Below are positions 54,068-63,139 of a DNA stretch of 64,000 nucleotides, one piece after another. Position 1 is the first letter of the stretch, and every line of letters starts with the position of its first letter. A program made the position numbers and the translations under genes. Below the pieces are notes generated by a model. That model had not been told where the DNA came from. It made no database searches and worked only from the letters and a program-made list of their open reading frames with translations. Origin of the DNA: JADFDG01 sp965232985 (GTDB lineage: Bacteria > Pseudomonadota > Gammaproteobacteria > Pseudomonadales > JADFDG01); NCBI GenBank assembly GCA_965232985.1, contig CBDDRC010000012.1, forward strand, positions 124,001-188,000. Direction: 5' to 3'.

Positions 54068-54706
54068 ATGCTGCGCGAGAGTGCGTTGAAAAGTGAGGAC
54101 GCGTCGTACCGAGCAACCATTGGTGCCGGCGACTACTGGATGCAGGTGGTGAAGGCCGGCCAGACGCTGCGCCTTGTCGATGTCGAGGGTAACCAGGCTG
54201 CCGACACGCTGTTCTACAACGCTGCCAGCCCGACCGAGCGCTACAGTGCCGTCGACACCATCCAGCGGCAGGCGAATCTCTATCTGGGTGTCGGCACCCA
54301 ATTGATCTCGACCGAAGGCCGGGCGCTGCTGGAAATTGTCGCCGATACCTGTGGTCGTCACGACACGCTCGGCGGCGCCTGCGCCACCGAAAGCAACACC
54401 GTGCGTTATGCGCTCGAAAAAAAGTGCATGCATGCCTGCCGCGACAGTTACCTGTTGGCCGTCACCGAGAACGACCAGTACGGCCTGAGCAAGCGTGACA
54501 TCACCCACAACATCAATTTCTTCATGAATGTGCCGGTGACGCCTGAGGGTGGCCTGATGTTCGCCGATGGCGTTTCCGGGCCGGGTAAATACGTGGAGTT
54601 GAAGGCGCTGATGGATGTGATCGTGCTGCTGTCGAATTGCCCGCAGTTGAACAATCCGTGCAATGACTACAACCCGACACCAATCGAGGTGCTGGTGTGG
54701 GATTGA
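54068..54706 (+). CDS. Urea-carboxylase-associated protein 2 (carboxyguanidine deiminase subunit)
   Basis: 212-residue DUF1989 protein, paralogue of its upstream neighbour. It has MQVVKAGQTLRLVDVEGNQAADTLFYN, CGRHDTLGGACATESN, and CMHACRDSYLLA, keeping Cys/His positions likely to bind metal. In the guanidine pathway UCA1 and UCA2 act together. A guanidine-II riboswitch lies between this gene and the carboxylase. Confidence 0.9.
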   Translation: MLRESALKSEDASYRATIGAGDYWMQVVKAGQTLRLVDVEGNQAADTLFYNAASPTERYSAVDTIQRQANLYLGVGTQLISTEGRALLEIVADTCGRHDTLGGACATESNTVRYALEKKCMHACRDSYLLAVTENDQYGLSKRDITHNINFFMNVPVTPEGGLMFADGVSGPGKYVELKALMDVIVLLSNCPQLNNPCNDYNPTPIEVLVWD

Positions 54707-54772
54707 GGGGCGATGTGCGGTCCGTCGCAGCGTGCTGCCGGTACGGGTGAAAAATCAATGTAGTTGAATAAA

Positions 54773-54817
54773 CCTGTCGGGACGGCCCGCAGGGTTAAAA
54801 AAGGCAGGACGACCTGC
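54773..54817 (+). ncRNA. Guanidine-II (mini-ykkC) riboswitch before the carboxylase gene
   Basis: Hairpin 1: CCTG, bulged T, CGGG-ACGG-CCCG, CAGG (54773-54793). Ten-base linker. Hairpin 2: GCAGG-ACGA-CCTGC (54804-54817). Both loops are ACGR closed by GG/CC. The 3' strand CCCGC of hairpin 1 (54786-54790) is complementary to GCGGG (54818-54822), which contains the ribosome site, so hairpin formation with guanidine would release translation. Confidence 0.9.
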
Positions 54818-54829
54818 GCGGGAATGATG

Positions 54830-57800
54830 ATGTTCAAGAAGGTCCTGATTGCCAACCGCGGTGCCATTGCGGTGCGCATCATTCGCACGTTGCGCCGGCT
54901 CGGCATTGCACCGGTGGTGGTTTACACGAAGGCAGATGCCGATTCGCTGCATGTGCGTCTTGCCGATCACGCCGAGTGCATCGGCGAGGGTCCGGCGGCA
55001 GATTCCTACCTGCGCGGCGATCGCATCCTCGAAGTCGCGGCGCGTTATGGCGTGGAGGCGATCCATCCGGGTTACGGGTTTCTCTCGGAGAACACTGATT
55101 TTGCTGCGGCCTGTGAAGCGCGCGGGATTGCGTTCGTCGGTCCGCGACCGGAGCACGTGCAGGCATTCGGGTTGAAGCACAGGGCGCGTGAGCTTGCCCA
55201 GGCCAACGGCATTCCGCTGTCGCCCGGTACCGGCCTGCTCGATACGGCGGATGACGCGGTGAGCGCCGCCGCGTGCATCGGTTACCCGGTGATGCTGAAA
55301 AGCACGGCCGGCGGTGGCGGCATCGGCATGCAGGTTTGCCGGGATGCGAACGAACTCGCTGCGGCTTTTGCGTCTGTGCAGCGGCTGTCGAAAAACAATT
55401 TCGGCAATGCCGGGCTGTTCCTTGAGAAATACATCGAGCGGGCGCGGCACGTCGAGGTGCAGGTGTTCGGCGACGGCAAGGGCGGGGTGATTGCCCTCGG
55501 CGAGCGCGACTGCTCGCTGCAGCGCCGCAACCAGAAGGTGATCGAGGAGACGCCGGCGCCGGGCCTGCCGGAGGCGGTGCGCAAGGCGCTGCACGAAACG
55601 GCGGTGCGACTGTGCGCGGCGGTCAACTACGCCAACGCCGGCACCGTCGAGTTCATTTACGATGCGCTCACTCAGGAGTTCTACTTCCTGGAGGTCAACA
55701 CCCGTCTGCAGGTCGAGCACGGTGTTACCGAGATGGTGACCGGCATCGACATCGTCGAGCTGATGCTGCTGCAGGCGGCCGGTGAATTGCCGCCACTGGC
55801 GACGATTCGTGTCGAGCCGAAGGGCTGTGCCGTGCAGGCGCGCCTCTACGCCGAAGATCCCGGCAAGGATTTCCAGCCGCAGTCCGGCCTGCTCACGTAT
55901 GTGTCGTTTCCTGAGGCGGACAACCTTAACCTGCGCATCGACCGCTGGATTGAGGCGGGTGTTAACGTGCCACCGTTCTATGATCCGCTGCTGGCGAAAG
56001 TCATTGCATATGCGCCGACCCGCGCTGCGGCGCTGGCCGCGCTGGATCATGCACTCGACACCACGATCGTCGCCGGCATCGAAACCAATCGCGATTACCT
56101 GCGGCAGCTGTGCCGCGATCCGGTGCTGGCGCGCGCTGAGATGACCACGCGCTATCTGTCGCGCTTCGAGTACCGGCCGCTCACCGTCGACGTGCTCGAT
56201 GGCGGTACGCACACCACGGTGCAGGATCATCCGGGGCGTCTGGGTTACTGGGATGTCGGCGTGCCGCCGTCTGGCCCGTTCGACGATCTTGCGTTCCGGC
56301 TCGGTAATCGTTTGCTGGGCAACGGTGCAAAGGCGGCCGGACTTGAAATCACGCTCAATGGCCCGACGCTGCGTTTTCGCACAGCAACGACGATCGTGCT
56401 GACGGGCGCGGAATTGCCGGCAACGCTGGACGATATGCCGGTTCCCTACGGGCAAACGGTTGCTGTTACTGCCGGCGCGGTGCTGCGCATCGGGCGGGCA
56501 GGTGCTGCTGGCGCGCGTGCATTTCTGTGTGTCAAAGGCGGCATCGACGTGCCGGACTATCTGGGCAGCAAGTCGACGTTCACGCTCGGCCAGTTCGGCG
56601 GCCACGGTGGCCGCACGTTGCGCGTGGGCGACGTGCTGCATTTGTCCGCTAGCGCTGCGGAACCCGCGCACGGCGTCCTGCCGGAGCGCCTGCGCCCGGC
56701 AATCAGCAACAACTGGCAACTACGCTGCCTGTACGGCCCGCATGGTGCGCCGGATTTTTTCACCGCTGGCGATATCGACACCTTCTTCGCTACCGAATGG
56801 GACGTCCACTACAACTCCTCGCGCACCGGCGTGCGGCTGATTGGCCCGAAGCCGGAATGGGCACGCACCGATGGCGGCGAAGCCGGGCTGCATCCGTCAA
56901 ATATCCACGACAACGCCTATGCCATCGGTGCGGTGGATTTTACCGGCGACATGCCGGTGATTCTTGGCCCCGACGGCCCCAGCCTCGGCGGTTTTGTGTG
57001 CCCGGTGACAGTGATTGCTGCCGATTTGTGGAAGCTTGGCCAATTGCGGCCCGGTGACAAGATAGTTTTCGTTCCCGTGACGCCGGCAGCGGCGACGGCG
57101 ATCGAACAGGCGCAGGATGAAGCAATCCGCACGCTGCAAGCTGCAGCGCCGGTGCGTATCGAGACAGTACGTGCGCCGGCGATCATCAAGTCGCTGGGCA
57201 TTCGTGATCACGTTACCGGCGTTACCTACCGTGCCGCCGGCGACAAGTACCTGCTGGTCGAATACGGCCCGCTGATGCTCGACATCAACCTGCGTTTTCG
57301 CGTGCATGCGTTGTGGCAATGGCTGCGCGCGGCAAAATTGCCCGGCATTATCGATCTCACGCCGGGTATTCGCTCGCTGCAGGTGCACTATGACAGTAAG
57401 CGTCTTGCGCGCGCGAAACTGCTAGATATTCTTGCGCATGCAGAAGCCGAACTTGTCGGTATTGACGACATGAGCGTGCCGTCGCGTATCGTCTGTCTGC
57501 CGTTGAGCTGGGACGATACAGCGACAAAAATCGCCATCGAAAAATACATGCAGTCAGTGCGCAAAGATGCACCTTGGTGCCCGTCAAACATCGAGTTCAT
57601 CCGGCGCATCAACGGCCTGACCGATGAGGCAGTGGTAAAACGCATCGTGTTCGACGCCGAATACCTGGTCATGGGGCTGGGTGATGTATACCTCGGCGCG
57701 CCGGTGGCGACGCCGCTGGACCCGCGCCATCGTCTGGTCACCACCAAATACAACCCGGCGCGCACCTGGACACCTGAAAATGCGGTGGGCATCGGCGGCT

Positions 57801-58429
57801 CCTATCTGTGCGTCTATGGCATGGAGGGCCCCGGTGGCTATCAGTTTGTCGGCCGCACGGTGCAAATGTGGAACCGCTGGCGCAAGACACCGGAATTCAC
57901 CGAGCCCTGGCTGCTGCGCTTTTTCGACAAAATCCGTTTCTTCCCGGTCAGTGGCGAGGAATTGCTGGAGATGCGCGAGGCATTTCCGCGCGGTGGCTAT
58001 GCACTGCGCATCGAGGAGTCGACATTCAGTCTGCGGCAGTACAACAATTTTCTTGCCGAAAACGACGCCAGCATCCGGGCTTTCAAGGCGACGCAGCAGG
58101 CGGCGTTCGATGCCGAGCGTGAACGCTGGCAGCATGCCGGCCATGGGGATCTTGCCCTGCCGCTGGAAGCAGAAATCGGGTCAGACAGGGAGGTAGTGCT
58201 GGCCGATAACGAAGTGCTGTTGCAATCGCATGTGCCGGGCAGCGTCTGGCAGCTGGCAGCACAAATCGGTGACGTGCTCGAAGCCGGGATGCCGGTGGTC
58301 ATTGTGGAGTCGATGAAGATGGAAATTCCGGTAGCAACGCCGCGCCGCCTGCGACTGAAGAAAATACTGGTGGCAGCCGGTGCCCAGGTGCAGCCTGGCA
58401 CGCCCTTGGCCATCGGCGAATATCTGTGA
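54830..58429 (+). CDS. Guanidine (urea-type) carboxylase, biotin-dependent
   Basis: Multidomain enzyme of 1199 residues: biotin carboxylase (MFKKVLIANRGAIAVRIIRTLRRLG, STAGGGGIGM, EVNTRLQVEHGVTEM, about 1-450), KipA/KipI-like carboxyltransferase domains (VQDHPGRLGYWDVGVPPSGPFDDLA; SNIHDNAYAIGAVDFTGDMP; GLGDVYLGAPVATPLDPRHRL; about 470-1080) and a C-terminal biotinyl domain with Lys1163 in ESMKMEIP. It carboxylates guanidine to carboxyguanidine; urea is a secondary substrate of this group. The riboswitches and UCA genes favour guanidine. Three ATGs occur in tandem (54824, 54827, 54830); the third suits GGGA spacing and family alignment. Confidence 0.93.
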   Translation: MFKKVLIANRGAIAVRIIRTLRRLGIAPVVVYTKADADSLHVRLADHAECIGEGPAADSYLRGDRILEVAARYGVEAIHPGYGFLSENTDFAAACEARGIAFVGPRPEHVQAFGLKHRARELAQANGIPLSPGTGLLDTADDAVSAAACIGYPVMLKSTAGGGGIGMQVCRDANELAAAFASVQRLSKNNFGNAGLFLEKYIERARHVEVQVFGDGKGGVIALGERDCSLQRRNQKVIEETPAPGLPEAVRKALHETAVRLCAAVNYANAGTVEFIYDALTQEFYFLEVNTRLQVEHGVTEMVTGIDIVELMLLQAAGELPPLATIRVEPKGCAVQARLYAEDPGKDFQPQSGLLTYVSFPEADNLNLRIDRWIEAGVNVPPFYDPLLAKVIAYAPTRAAALAALDHALDTTIVAGIETNRDYLRQLCRDPVLARAEMTTRYLSRFEYRPLTVDVLDGGTHTTVQDHPGRLGYWDVGVPPSGPFDDLAFRLGNRLLGNGAKAAGLEITLNGPTLRFRTATTIVLTGAELPATLDDMPVPYGQTVAVTAGAVLRIGRAGAAGARAFLCVKGGIDVPDYLGSKSTFTLGQFGGHGGRTLRVGDVLHLSASAAEPAHGVLPERLRPAISNNWQLRCLYGPHGAPDFFTAGDIDTFFATEWDVHYNSSRTGVRLIGPKPEWARTDGGEAGLHPSNIHDNAYAIGAVDFTGDMPVILGPDGPSLGGFVCPVTVIAADLWKLGQLRPGDKIVFVPVTPAAATAIEQAQDEAIRTLQAAAPVRIETVRAPAIIKSLGIRDHVTGVTYRAAGDKYLLVEYGPLMLDINLRFRVHALWQWLRAAKLPGIIDLTPGIRSLQVHYDSKRLARAKLLDILAHAEAELVGIDDMSVPSRIVCLPLSWDDTATKIAIEKYMQSVRKDAPWCPSNIEFIRRINGLTDEAVVKRIVFDAEYLVMGLGDVYLGAPVATPLDPRHRLVTTKYNPARTWTPENAVGIGGSYLCVYGMEGPGGYQFVGRTVQMWNRWRKTPEFTEPWLLRFFDKIRFFPVSGEELLEMREAFPRGGYALRIEESTFSLRQYNNFLAENDASIRAFKATQQAAFDAERERWQHAGHGDLALPLEAEIGSDREVVLADNEVLLQSHVPGSVWQLAAQIGDVLEAGMPVVIVESMKMEIPVATPRRLRLKKILVAAGAQVQPGTPLAIGEYL

Positions 58430-58453
58430 ACGAATCTCGGTGAGAGGATACAG

Positions 58454-60226
58454 ATGAATATCGATACAAAGACCATGCCGTTTACCATCGCTTCACTTCG
58501 CGCGGGTTATCTTGGCGGCGTACTTGAACTGGCTGCCGTTTTTGCCGTCGTGCGCAACCGGATCGCCGCGCACAACAACAATCCGATCTGGCTTTACCTC
58601 GCCGATGATCTCGCGTTGGCACGCGAATTCGATCGCGTACGTGCGCTCGATATGAACACCCATCCGCTGTGGGGCATCCCGTTTGCCGTCAAGGACAACA
58701 TCGATGTGGGTGGCATGCCGACAACCGCCGGATGCCCGGCATTTGCCCGCATGGCGCATGCCGATGCGCCGGTTGTTGCTGCTTTGCGTGCAGCCGGTGC
58801 GATTGTCGTCGGCAAGACCAACCTCGACCAGTTTGCGACCGGTCTGGTGGGCACGCGCTCACCCTATGGTGAAGTGCACAATGCCATTGTTCCGGCAATG
58901 ATCAGCGGCGGTTCGAGTTCCGGCTCGGCAGTGGCGCTCGCACTTGCGCAGGTAGCGTTCGCGCTCGGCACCGACACGGCCGGTTCCGGCCGCGTACCGG
59001 CGGCGCTGAACGGGCTGGTCGGCATAAAGCCGTCGCGCGGCTTGCTGAGCACGCGTGGTGTCGTGCCGGCCTGCCGGACACTGGATTGCGTCAGCCTGTT
59101 TACGCGTGATATCGCCGATTCTGCGGTTCTATTGCCGCTGGTTCGTACCTGCGATCCGCTTGATGCATACAGTCGGCAATCAACACTGGATGCATCACTT
59201 GCTGAAAAAATCGTCATTGGCGTGCCGCGTGCCGACCAGCTTGCTTTTTTCGGCAATCACGAGGCGTCGGCGTTGTTTACGTCGGCCCTCAATCAGGTGC
59301 GCGCCAGCGGGGCGGACATTGTCGAGATCGACTTCCTGCCATTCATCGAAGCCGGGCAGTTGCTCTACGAAGGCCCTTGGGTTGCCGAGCGGTTTCTGGT
59401 GGCGAAAAAGCTGCTCGCTGCGCAGCCGGATGCGTTGCTGCCGGTTACCCGCGCGATCATCGGTGGCGGTGAACATCTCAAGGCCGACGACGCCTTTGCG
59501 GCCTTGTACCGGTTGCAGTCGTTGCGCCGCGCCATTGAACCTGTGCTGGCGACAGTGACTGCCATCCTCACACCGACCATCGGCACGCATTTCACCCGCG
59601 CGCAGGTGGCAGCAGATCCGGTGCGTTTGAACACTGAGCTGGGTTACTACACCAATTTCATGAATTTGCTCGATCTTGCTGCTATTGCCGTACCGCACGG
59701 GCGGTTCGCCAGCGGTCTGCCGGCGGGCGTAACGCTGTTTGCTGATCATGGCAGCGACTTCAAGCTGCTGAGCTTGGCGGCGAAATTGTTTCCGGACGCG
59801 TCCGGTGCTTACGTGCCCCCGGCGGATGACATGCCACGCCTCGACATACTCGTTTGCGGCGCCCACATGCTGGGCCTGCCGCTAAACGCGCAGTTGACCG
59901 GGCGCGGGGCTATTTTTCGTGAGGCGGTGAAAACCGCGTTGTGCTACCGCCTTTACGCATTGCCCGGCGGCCCGCCGTTCCGTCCGGCGCTGCTGCGTGT
60001 GGCGCCAGGTGAGGCAGGTGGCAGTATTAATGCGGAAATCTGGTCGTTGCCGGCGTCACGCTGGGGTGATTTCGTGCAATTGATTCCGGCGCCGCTGGGT
60101 ATTGGCACCGTCGAACTCATGGACGGCCGCCAAGTGAAGGGTTTTATCGGTGAGGGTTACGCGGCCAGTGGGGCACGGGATATCACTGCGCTTGGCGGCT
60201 GGCGGGCGTTTCTGGCCACGGGTTGA
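58454..60226 (+). CDS. atzF: Allophanate hydrolase
   Basis: Amidase-signature enzyme of 590 residues that hydrolyses allophanate to two ammonia and two CO2, the last step of guanidine breakdown. The triad is Lys80 (FAVKDNIDV), cis-Ser154 (ISGGSSSGSA) and nucleophile Ser178 (DTAGSGRVPA), spaced 74 and 24 as in AtzF. A C-terminal domain (about 460-590) is the AtzF/DUR1 tail. Starts 24 bases after the carboxylase. Confidence 0.94.
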   Translation: MNIDTKTMPFTIASLRAGYLGGVLELAAVFAVVRNRIAAHNNNPIWLYLADDLALAREFDRVRALDMNTHPLWGIPFAVKDNIDVGGMPTTAGCPAFARMAHADAPVVAALRAAGAIVVGKTNLDQFATGLVGTRSPYGEVHNAIVPAMISGGSSSGSAVALALAQVAFALGTDTAGSGRVPAALNGLVGIKPSRGLLSTRGVVPACRTLDCVSLFTRDIADSAVLLPLVRTCDPLDAYSRQSTLDASLAEKIVIGVPRADQLAFFGNHEASALFTSALNQVRASGADIVEIDFLPFIEAGQLLYEGPWVAERFLVAKKLLAAQPDALLPVTRAIIGGGEHLKADDAFAALYRLQSLRRAIEPVLATVTAILTPTIGTHFTRAQVAADPVRLNTELGYYTNFMNLLDLAAIAVPHGRFASGLPAGVTLFADHGSDFKLLSLAAKLFPDASGAYVPPADDMPRLDILVCGAHMLGLPLNAQLTGRGAIFREAVKTALCYRLYALPGGPPFRPALLRVAPGEAGGSINAEIWSLPASRWGDFVQLIPAPLGIGTVELMDGRQVKGFIGEGYAASGARDITALGGWRAFLATG

Positions 60227-60282
60227 CGTCCGGGTGCGCGTTGCGCGACCGGATACTCAGCGTCTGGCTGTTTGGGGTTCGA

Positions 60283-60735
60283 TCAAGCTGACTTGCGTGG
60301 AATGGCCAGCGTCAGTGTTGCCGGCACACAAAGGCCCGCATCGGTGGCAACGGCAATACTGATATCCACCAACGATTGCCCTTGCTCATCGGTATAGCGT
60401 TTTTCCACACGCCCTTCACCGCACAGAACGTCGCCTGCATAGATGGAAGCGCGCATTTGGATGCTGCGTTTTTTGATAAAGGCATGTGGCCCGCACCACC
60501 CGGTGGCGATGCGGTCGATAAAGCCCTCAATGGCCATGGTATTGAGGTAGATCTGCCGCTGGCCCTGATTTTTCGCATACTCGGGATTATGGTGGCCGGG
60601 GAAATAATCATTGGTGGCGGCGGCATCGAGAATGACTTTTTCATAGGGGACGGCCATGGTCACCTTGGCTATCGCATCACCCGTTTGAATATCATCCCAA
60701 TATTTGCAGGTACGGTTAATCGCCATAATATCCAA
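60283..60735 (-). CDS. MaoC-like hotdog-fold hydratase (ChsH1-like)
   Basis: 150-residue single hotdog-fold protein, similar to MaoC-type enoyl-CoA hydratases: GDAIAKVTMAVPYEKVILDAAATNDYFPGHHNPEYAKNQG carries the Asp/His-type active region, later TGWCGPHAFIKKRSIQMRASIYAGD. In steroid side-chain catabolism such proteins (ChsH1) pair with ChsH2 as a heterotetrameric hydratase. It ends the minus-strand operon and follows the next hydratase gene after 27 bases. Visibly AT-richer than the guanidine genes to its left. Confidence 0.75.
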   Translation of the reverse strand: MDIMAINRTCKYWDDIQTGDAIAKVTMAVPYEKVILDAAATNDYFPGHHNPEYAKNQGQRQIYLNTMAIEGFIDRIATGWCGPHAFIKKRSIQMRASIYAGDVLCGEGRVEKRYTDEQGQSLVDISIAVATDAGLCVPATLTLAIPRKSA

Positions 60736-60762
60736 CCCTTTCAGCTTGCATTATGCGTTTAT

Positions 60763-61296
60763 TCAATGGCTGTCATAGCGGAACAGATTATTGGTTTGCA
60801 CGGCCACCAACTCACCTTTTTGGTTGAAGAATTCCGCTTCCGTGGTAATAAAATGGCCGACGCCAAGGCGGGTATCCTTCTTCGCTGATAGCGCCGTTAA
60901 TTTATCTTGCGCTGTTACGATGTCACCGACAAACAAGTGGCGATGGAATGCTGCACTCGTGGCCACATTGATCAGGGTTTTGCCGGGCAGCGGTACTTTT
61001 ACCGCCATCATGAAGTGCCGGGGAATTTTTTCAGGGTGCCACTGCAACGGCATGCACCAGGTCAGCAGCATGCCCGGTGGTGCAACTATGCCACCCCATT
61101 GTTTCTGCGCGTACGCGCTGTCCCAGTGGCTGGCATTGCCGTCTTCGACCAGTGAGCAGTAAAGTTTGATCATTTCCCAGGTAACTGAAAATTCCGCAAC
61201 GATCTTCTCGCCGGGCTTGTTCAGTAGCGCCAAGGCGTCTTCATAACTGCCGTAACTCAGTGGAAACGGCTCCTTGTGTTCTGATGCGGTTGTCAT
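60763..61296 (-). CDS. MaoC/FAS1-type dehydratase-domain protein (ChsH2-like N-domain)
   Basis: 177-residue hotdog protein with YGSYEDALALLNKPGEKIVAEFSVTWEMIKLYCSLVEDGN, GGIVAPPGMLLTWCMPLQW and VATSAAFHRHLFVGDIVTAQDKL, the pattern of the FAS1-like dehydratase half of ChsH2. In Mycobacterium this half is fused to DUF35; here DUF35 is the neighbouring separate gene. Likely partner of the small MaoC protein downstream. Confidence 0.75.
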   Translation of the reverse strand: MTTASEHKEPFPLSYGSYEDALALLNKPGEKIVAEFSVTWEMIKLYCSLVEDGNASHWDSAYAQKQWGGIVAPPGMLLTWCMPLQWHPEKIPRHFMMAVKVPLPGKTLINVATSAAFHRHLFVGDIVTAQDKLTALSAKKDTRLGVGHFITTEAEFFNQKGELVAVQTNNLFRYDSH

Positions 61297-61349
61297 TTTC
61301 CCATGCTCCCTGTGCGCTGCCGGCGGGTTTCAAAAAAGCCTGCATGCCT

Positions 61350-61790
61350 TCAGTGACGCGGTTGAAACTGCGGAATTTTCATATCGCCGCGCTCTTCAAA
61401 TATGACGCCAACGGGCATGTCGATGGCTACGCTCTGCGGGTCACAATTCAGCACGTTGGCCATCATACGCGGGCCTTCTTCCAGCTCGATAATGGCCAAC
61501 ACGTAAGGCACGGCGTTTTTATAGGCTGGGAAAGGAGCCTGATGAATAATGGAAAAACTGTACACTTTTCCGTTGCCGCTTGCGTTGTGCCAGCCAAGGT
61601 TTTGACTGAAGCAGAACGGGCACCACATGCGAGGATAAAAAAACACCGAATCACAGTCTTTGCACTGGGGTATGACGAATTTTTCCTTCGTTGCGCAATC
61701 CCAGTAATGCTGTGCGCCAGGTGTTATTTTTGGTTTCGGCTTTTCTGGGATGGCTGCGGGCTCGTCTGGCAGGATATTTTTCTGGCTCAT
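61350..61790 (-). CDS. DUF35 OB-fold/zinc-ribbon protein
   Basis: 146-residue protein with a rubredoxin-like zinc ribbon (CKDCDSVFFYPRMWCPFC) followed by an OB fold (GNGKVYSFSIIHQAPFPAYKNAVPYVLAIIELEEG). DUF35 proteins bind thiolase-like partners; in the steroid pathway the DUF35 part of ChsH2 supports the Ltp2 aldolase. ATG at 61790 is chosen for homology. Between the thiolase-like and MaoC genes. Confidence 0.82.
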   Translation of the reverse strand: MSQKNILPDEPAAIPEKPKPKITPGAQHYWDCATKEKFVIPQCKDCDSVFFYPRMWCPFCFSQNLGWHNASGNGKVYSFSIIHQAPFPAYKNAVPYVLAIIELEEGPRMMANVLNCDPQSVAIDMPVGVIFEERGDMKIPQFQPRH

Positions 61791-61871
61791 AATGATTTCT
61801 CTTCGTAACAGGAGCGTTCGTTTATCGGGGCCGGTTGAGTATCGTGTTGTGCCGCACTTATCATGCTGCAA

Positions 61872-63044
61872 TCAGCTTTGTTTACCCAATATCAGCGTGC
61901 TGTGCTCGCTCATCATGCCGCCGTAAGAGTGCACCAGGGCGATGTTGTTCCGTATCAATTGCCGCTCTCCGGCGATGCCCATGATTTGTTGGGCTGCCGA
62001 AACGATCATCGACATGCCGGAAGTGTCTCCGGTGTGGCCGAACGACAGCAGGCCGCCATAGGTGTTTACCGGGAAGCTGCCGCCAGGACGAGTGGCGCCG
62101 GACTGAAAAAATTTACCGGCTTTCCCGCGCGGGCATAAATCAAGCTCTTCCATGAATGCCAGGGGATTAACGGTAAACGCATCGTAGATTTCCGCGAATT
62201 GAATGTCGGAAGGGGTTAGCCCGGCACGTCGATAGGCTTGCTCGCCGGATTTTTTGCAACCCACGTTCATTAAATCCGGTGCCTGGGAAATATTGCGATG
62301 GTTGTGATATTCACCACTACCCAACACGTAAGCAGGTTGCGGATTGATTCTCTTCGCCAGCGACTGATTGGTAACCAGTATTGCTGCGCCTCCTTCCAGT
62401 GGTATTGAGCAATCAAACAGGTGAAATGGCGAGGCAATGGGGCGCGAGCCTCGTACCTTCGCGACGGTCAAGGCTTCAGTGCCGTAGGTGGCTGCCTTAG
62501 GATTTTTCAATGCCCATTCGCGGCACGAAACAGCCACTTCGGCAAAGTGTTCGGCCGTGGCGCCATACTCATGCATGTACCGCGTGGCCACCTGGGCATA
62601 CATGGCGGGAATGAATGAACCGTACGGAAACTCAAACGCCGGATGAGTCACCATCCGTGCCATCGACTCGGCGCCGCCGGCCCCGACTTTGGGGAACTTG
62701 CCTGCGCCCAGGCACAGCACGCTGTCCACGATTCCCCGCTGGATGGCCAATGCCGCACGTTGGATCATCACACCATAAGTGGAGCCACCCGTATTCATGG
62801 TGTCGCTAAACAGTGGGCGTATACCCATCTCTTCGTAGAGCTGTTCATGAATAAAAATATCGGCACCCTCGCCGCTGGCCATTCCGGAAGGGCAGGCCAG
62901 AAGCCCCTGAATGTCGTTTGGCTTCACATTCCATTCCGATAAAAACTGACGAATGACATCAATGTACAGGGCGTAGCCGTCTTTTTCCGGATAACGCCCC
63001 GGCTTCATTTCCGATACGGCCGCAATGGCTACAGCTTCCGACAT
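61872..63044 (-). CDS. Thiolase-like lipid-transfer protein/aldolase (Ltp2/SCP-x type)
   Basis: 390-residue thiolase-superfamily protein. The usual catalytic Cys region is replaced by SDTMNTGGSTYGVMIQRAALAIQRG, and the C-terminal active loop reads HSYGGMMSEHSTLILG, without the second Cys of degradative thiolases. This pattern is typical of Ltp2-like retro-aldolases and SCP-x relatives. ATG at 63044 follows AGAGGA. With the adjacent DUF35 protein it may cleave a beta-hydroxyacyl-CoA made by the MaoC pair. Confidence 0.78.
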   Translation of the reverse strand: MSEAVAIAAVSEMKPGRYPEKDGYALYIDVIRQFLSEWNVKPNDIQGLLACPSGMASGEGADIFIHEQLYEEMGIRPLFSDTMNTGGSTYGVMIQRAALAIQRGIVDSVLCLGAGKFPKVGAGGAESMARMVTHPAFEFPYGSFIPAMYAQVATRYMHEYGATAEHFAEVAVSCREWALKNPKAATYGTEALTVAKVRGSRPIASPFHLFDCSIPLEGGAAILVTNQSLAKRINPQPAYVLGSGEYHNHRNISQAPDLMNVGCKKSGEQAYRRAGLTPSDIQFAEIYDAFTVNPLAFMEELDLCPRGKAGKFFQSGATRPGGSFPVNTYGGLLSFGHTGDTSGMSMIVSAAQQIMGIAGERQLIRNNIALVHSYGGMMSEHSTLILGKQS

Positions 63045-63139
63045 ACAAAAATTCCTCTTGTGTTTTGCCGCTGCGGGTGAGAACACCAAAAAATTCCAGC
63101 AACGAGAAAAGGGTATTTTTCCTGATATTGTTTTTCGAA

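Noticed and set aside
54755..56719. 654-codon open frame opposite the guanidine carboxylase
   Set aside because: Antisense shadow of a high-GC gene; translation is low-complexity, Arg/His-rich, with no family motifs.
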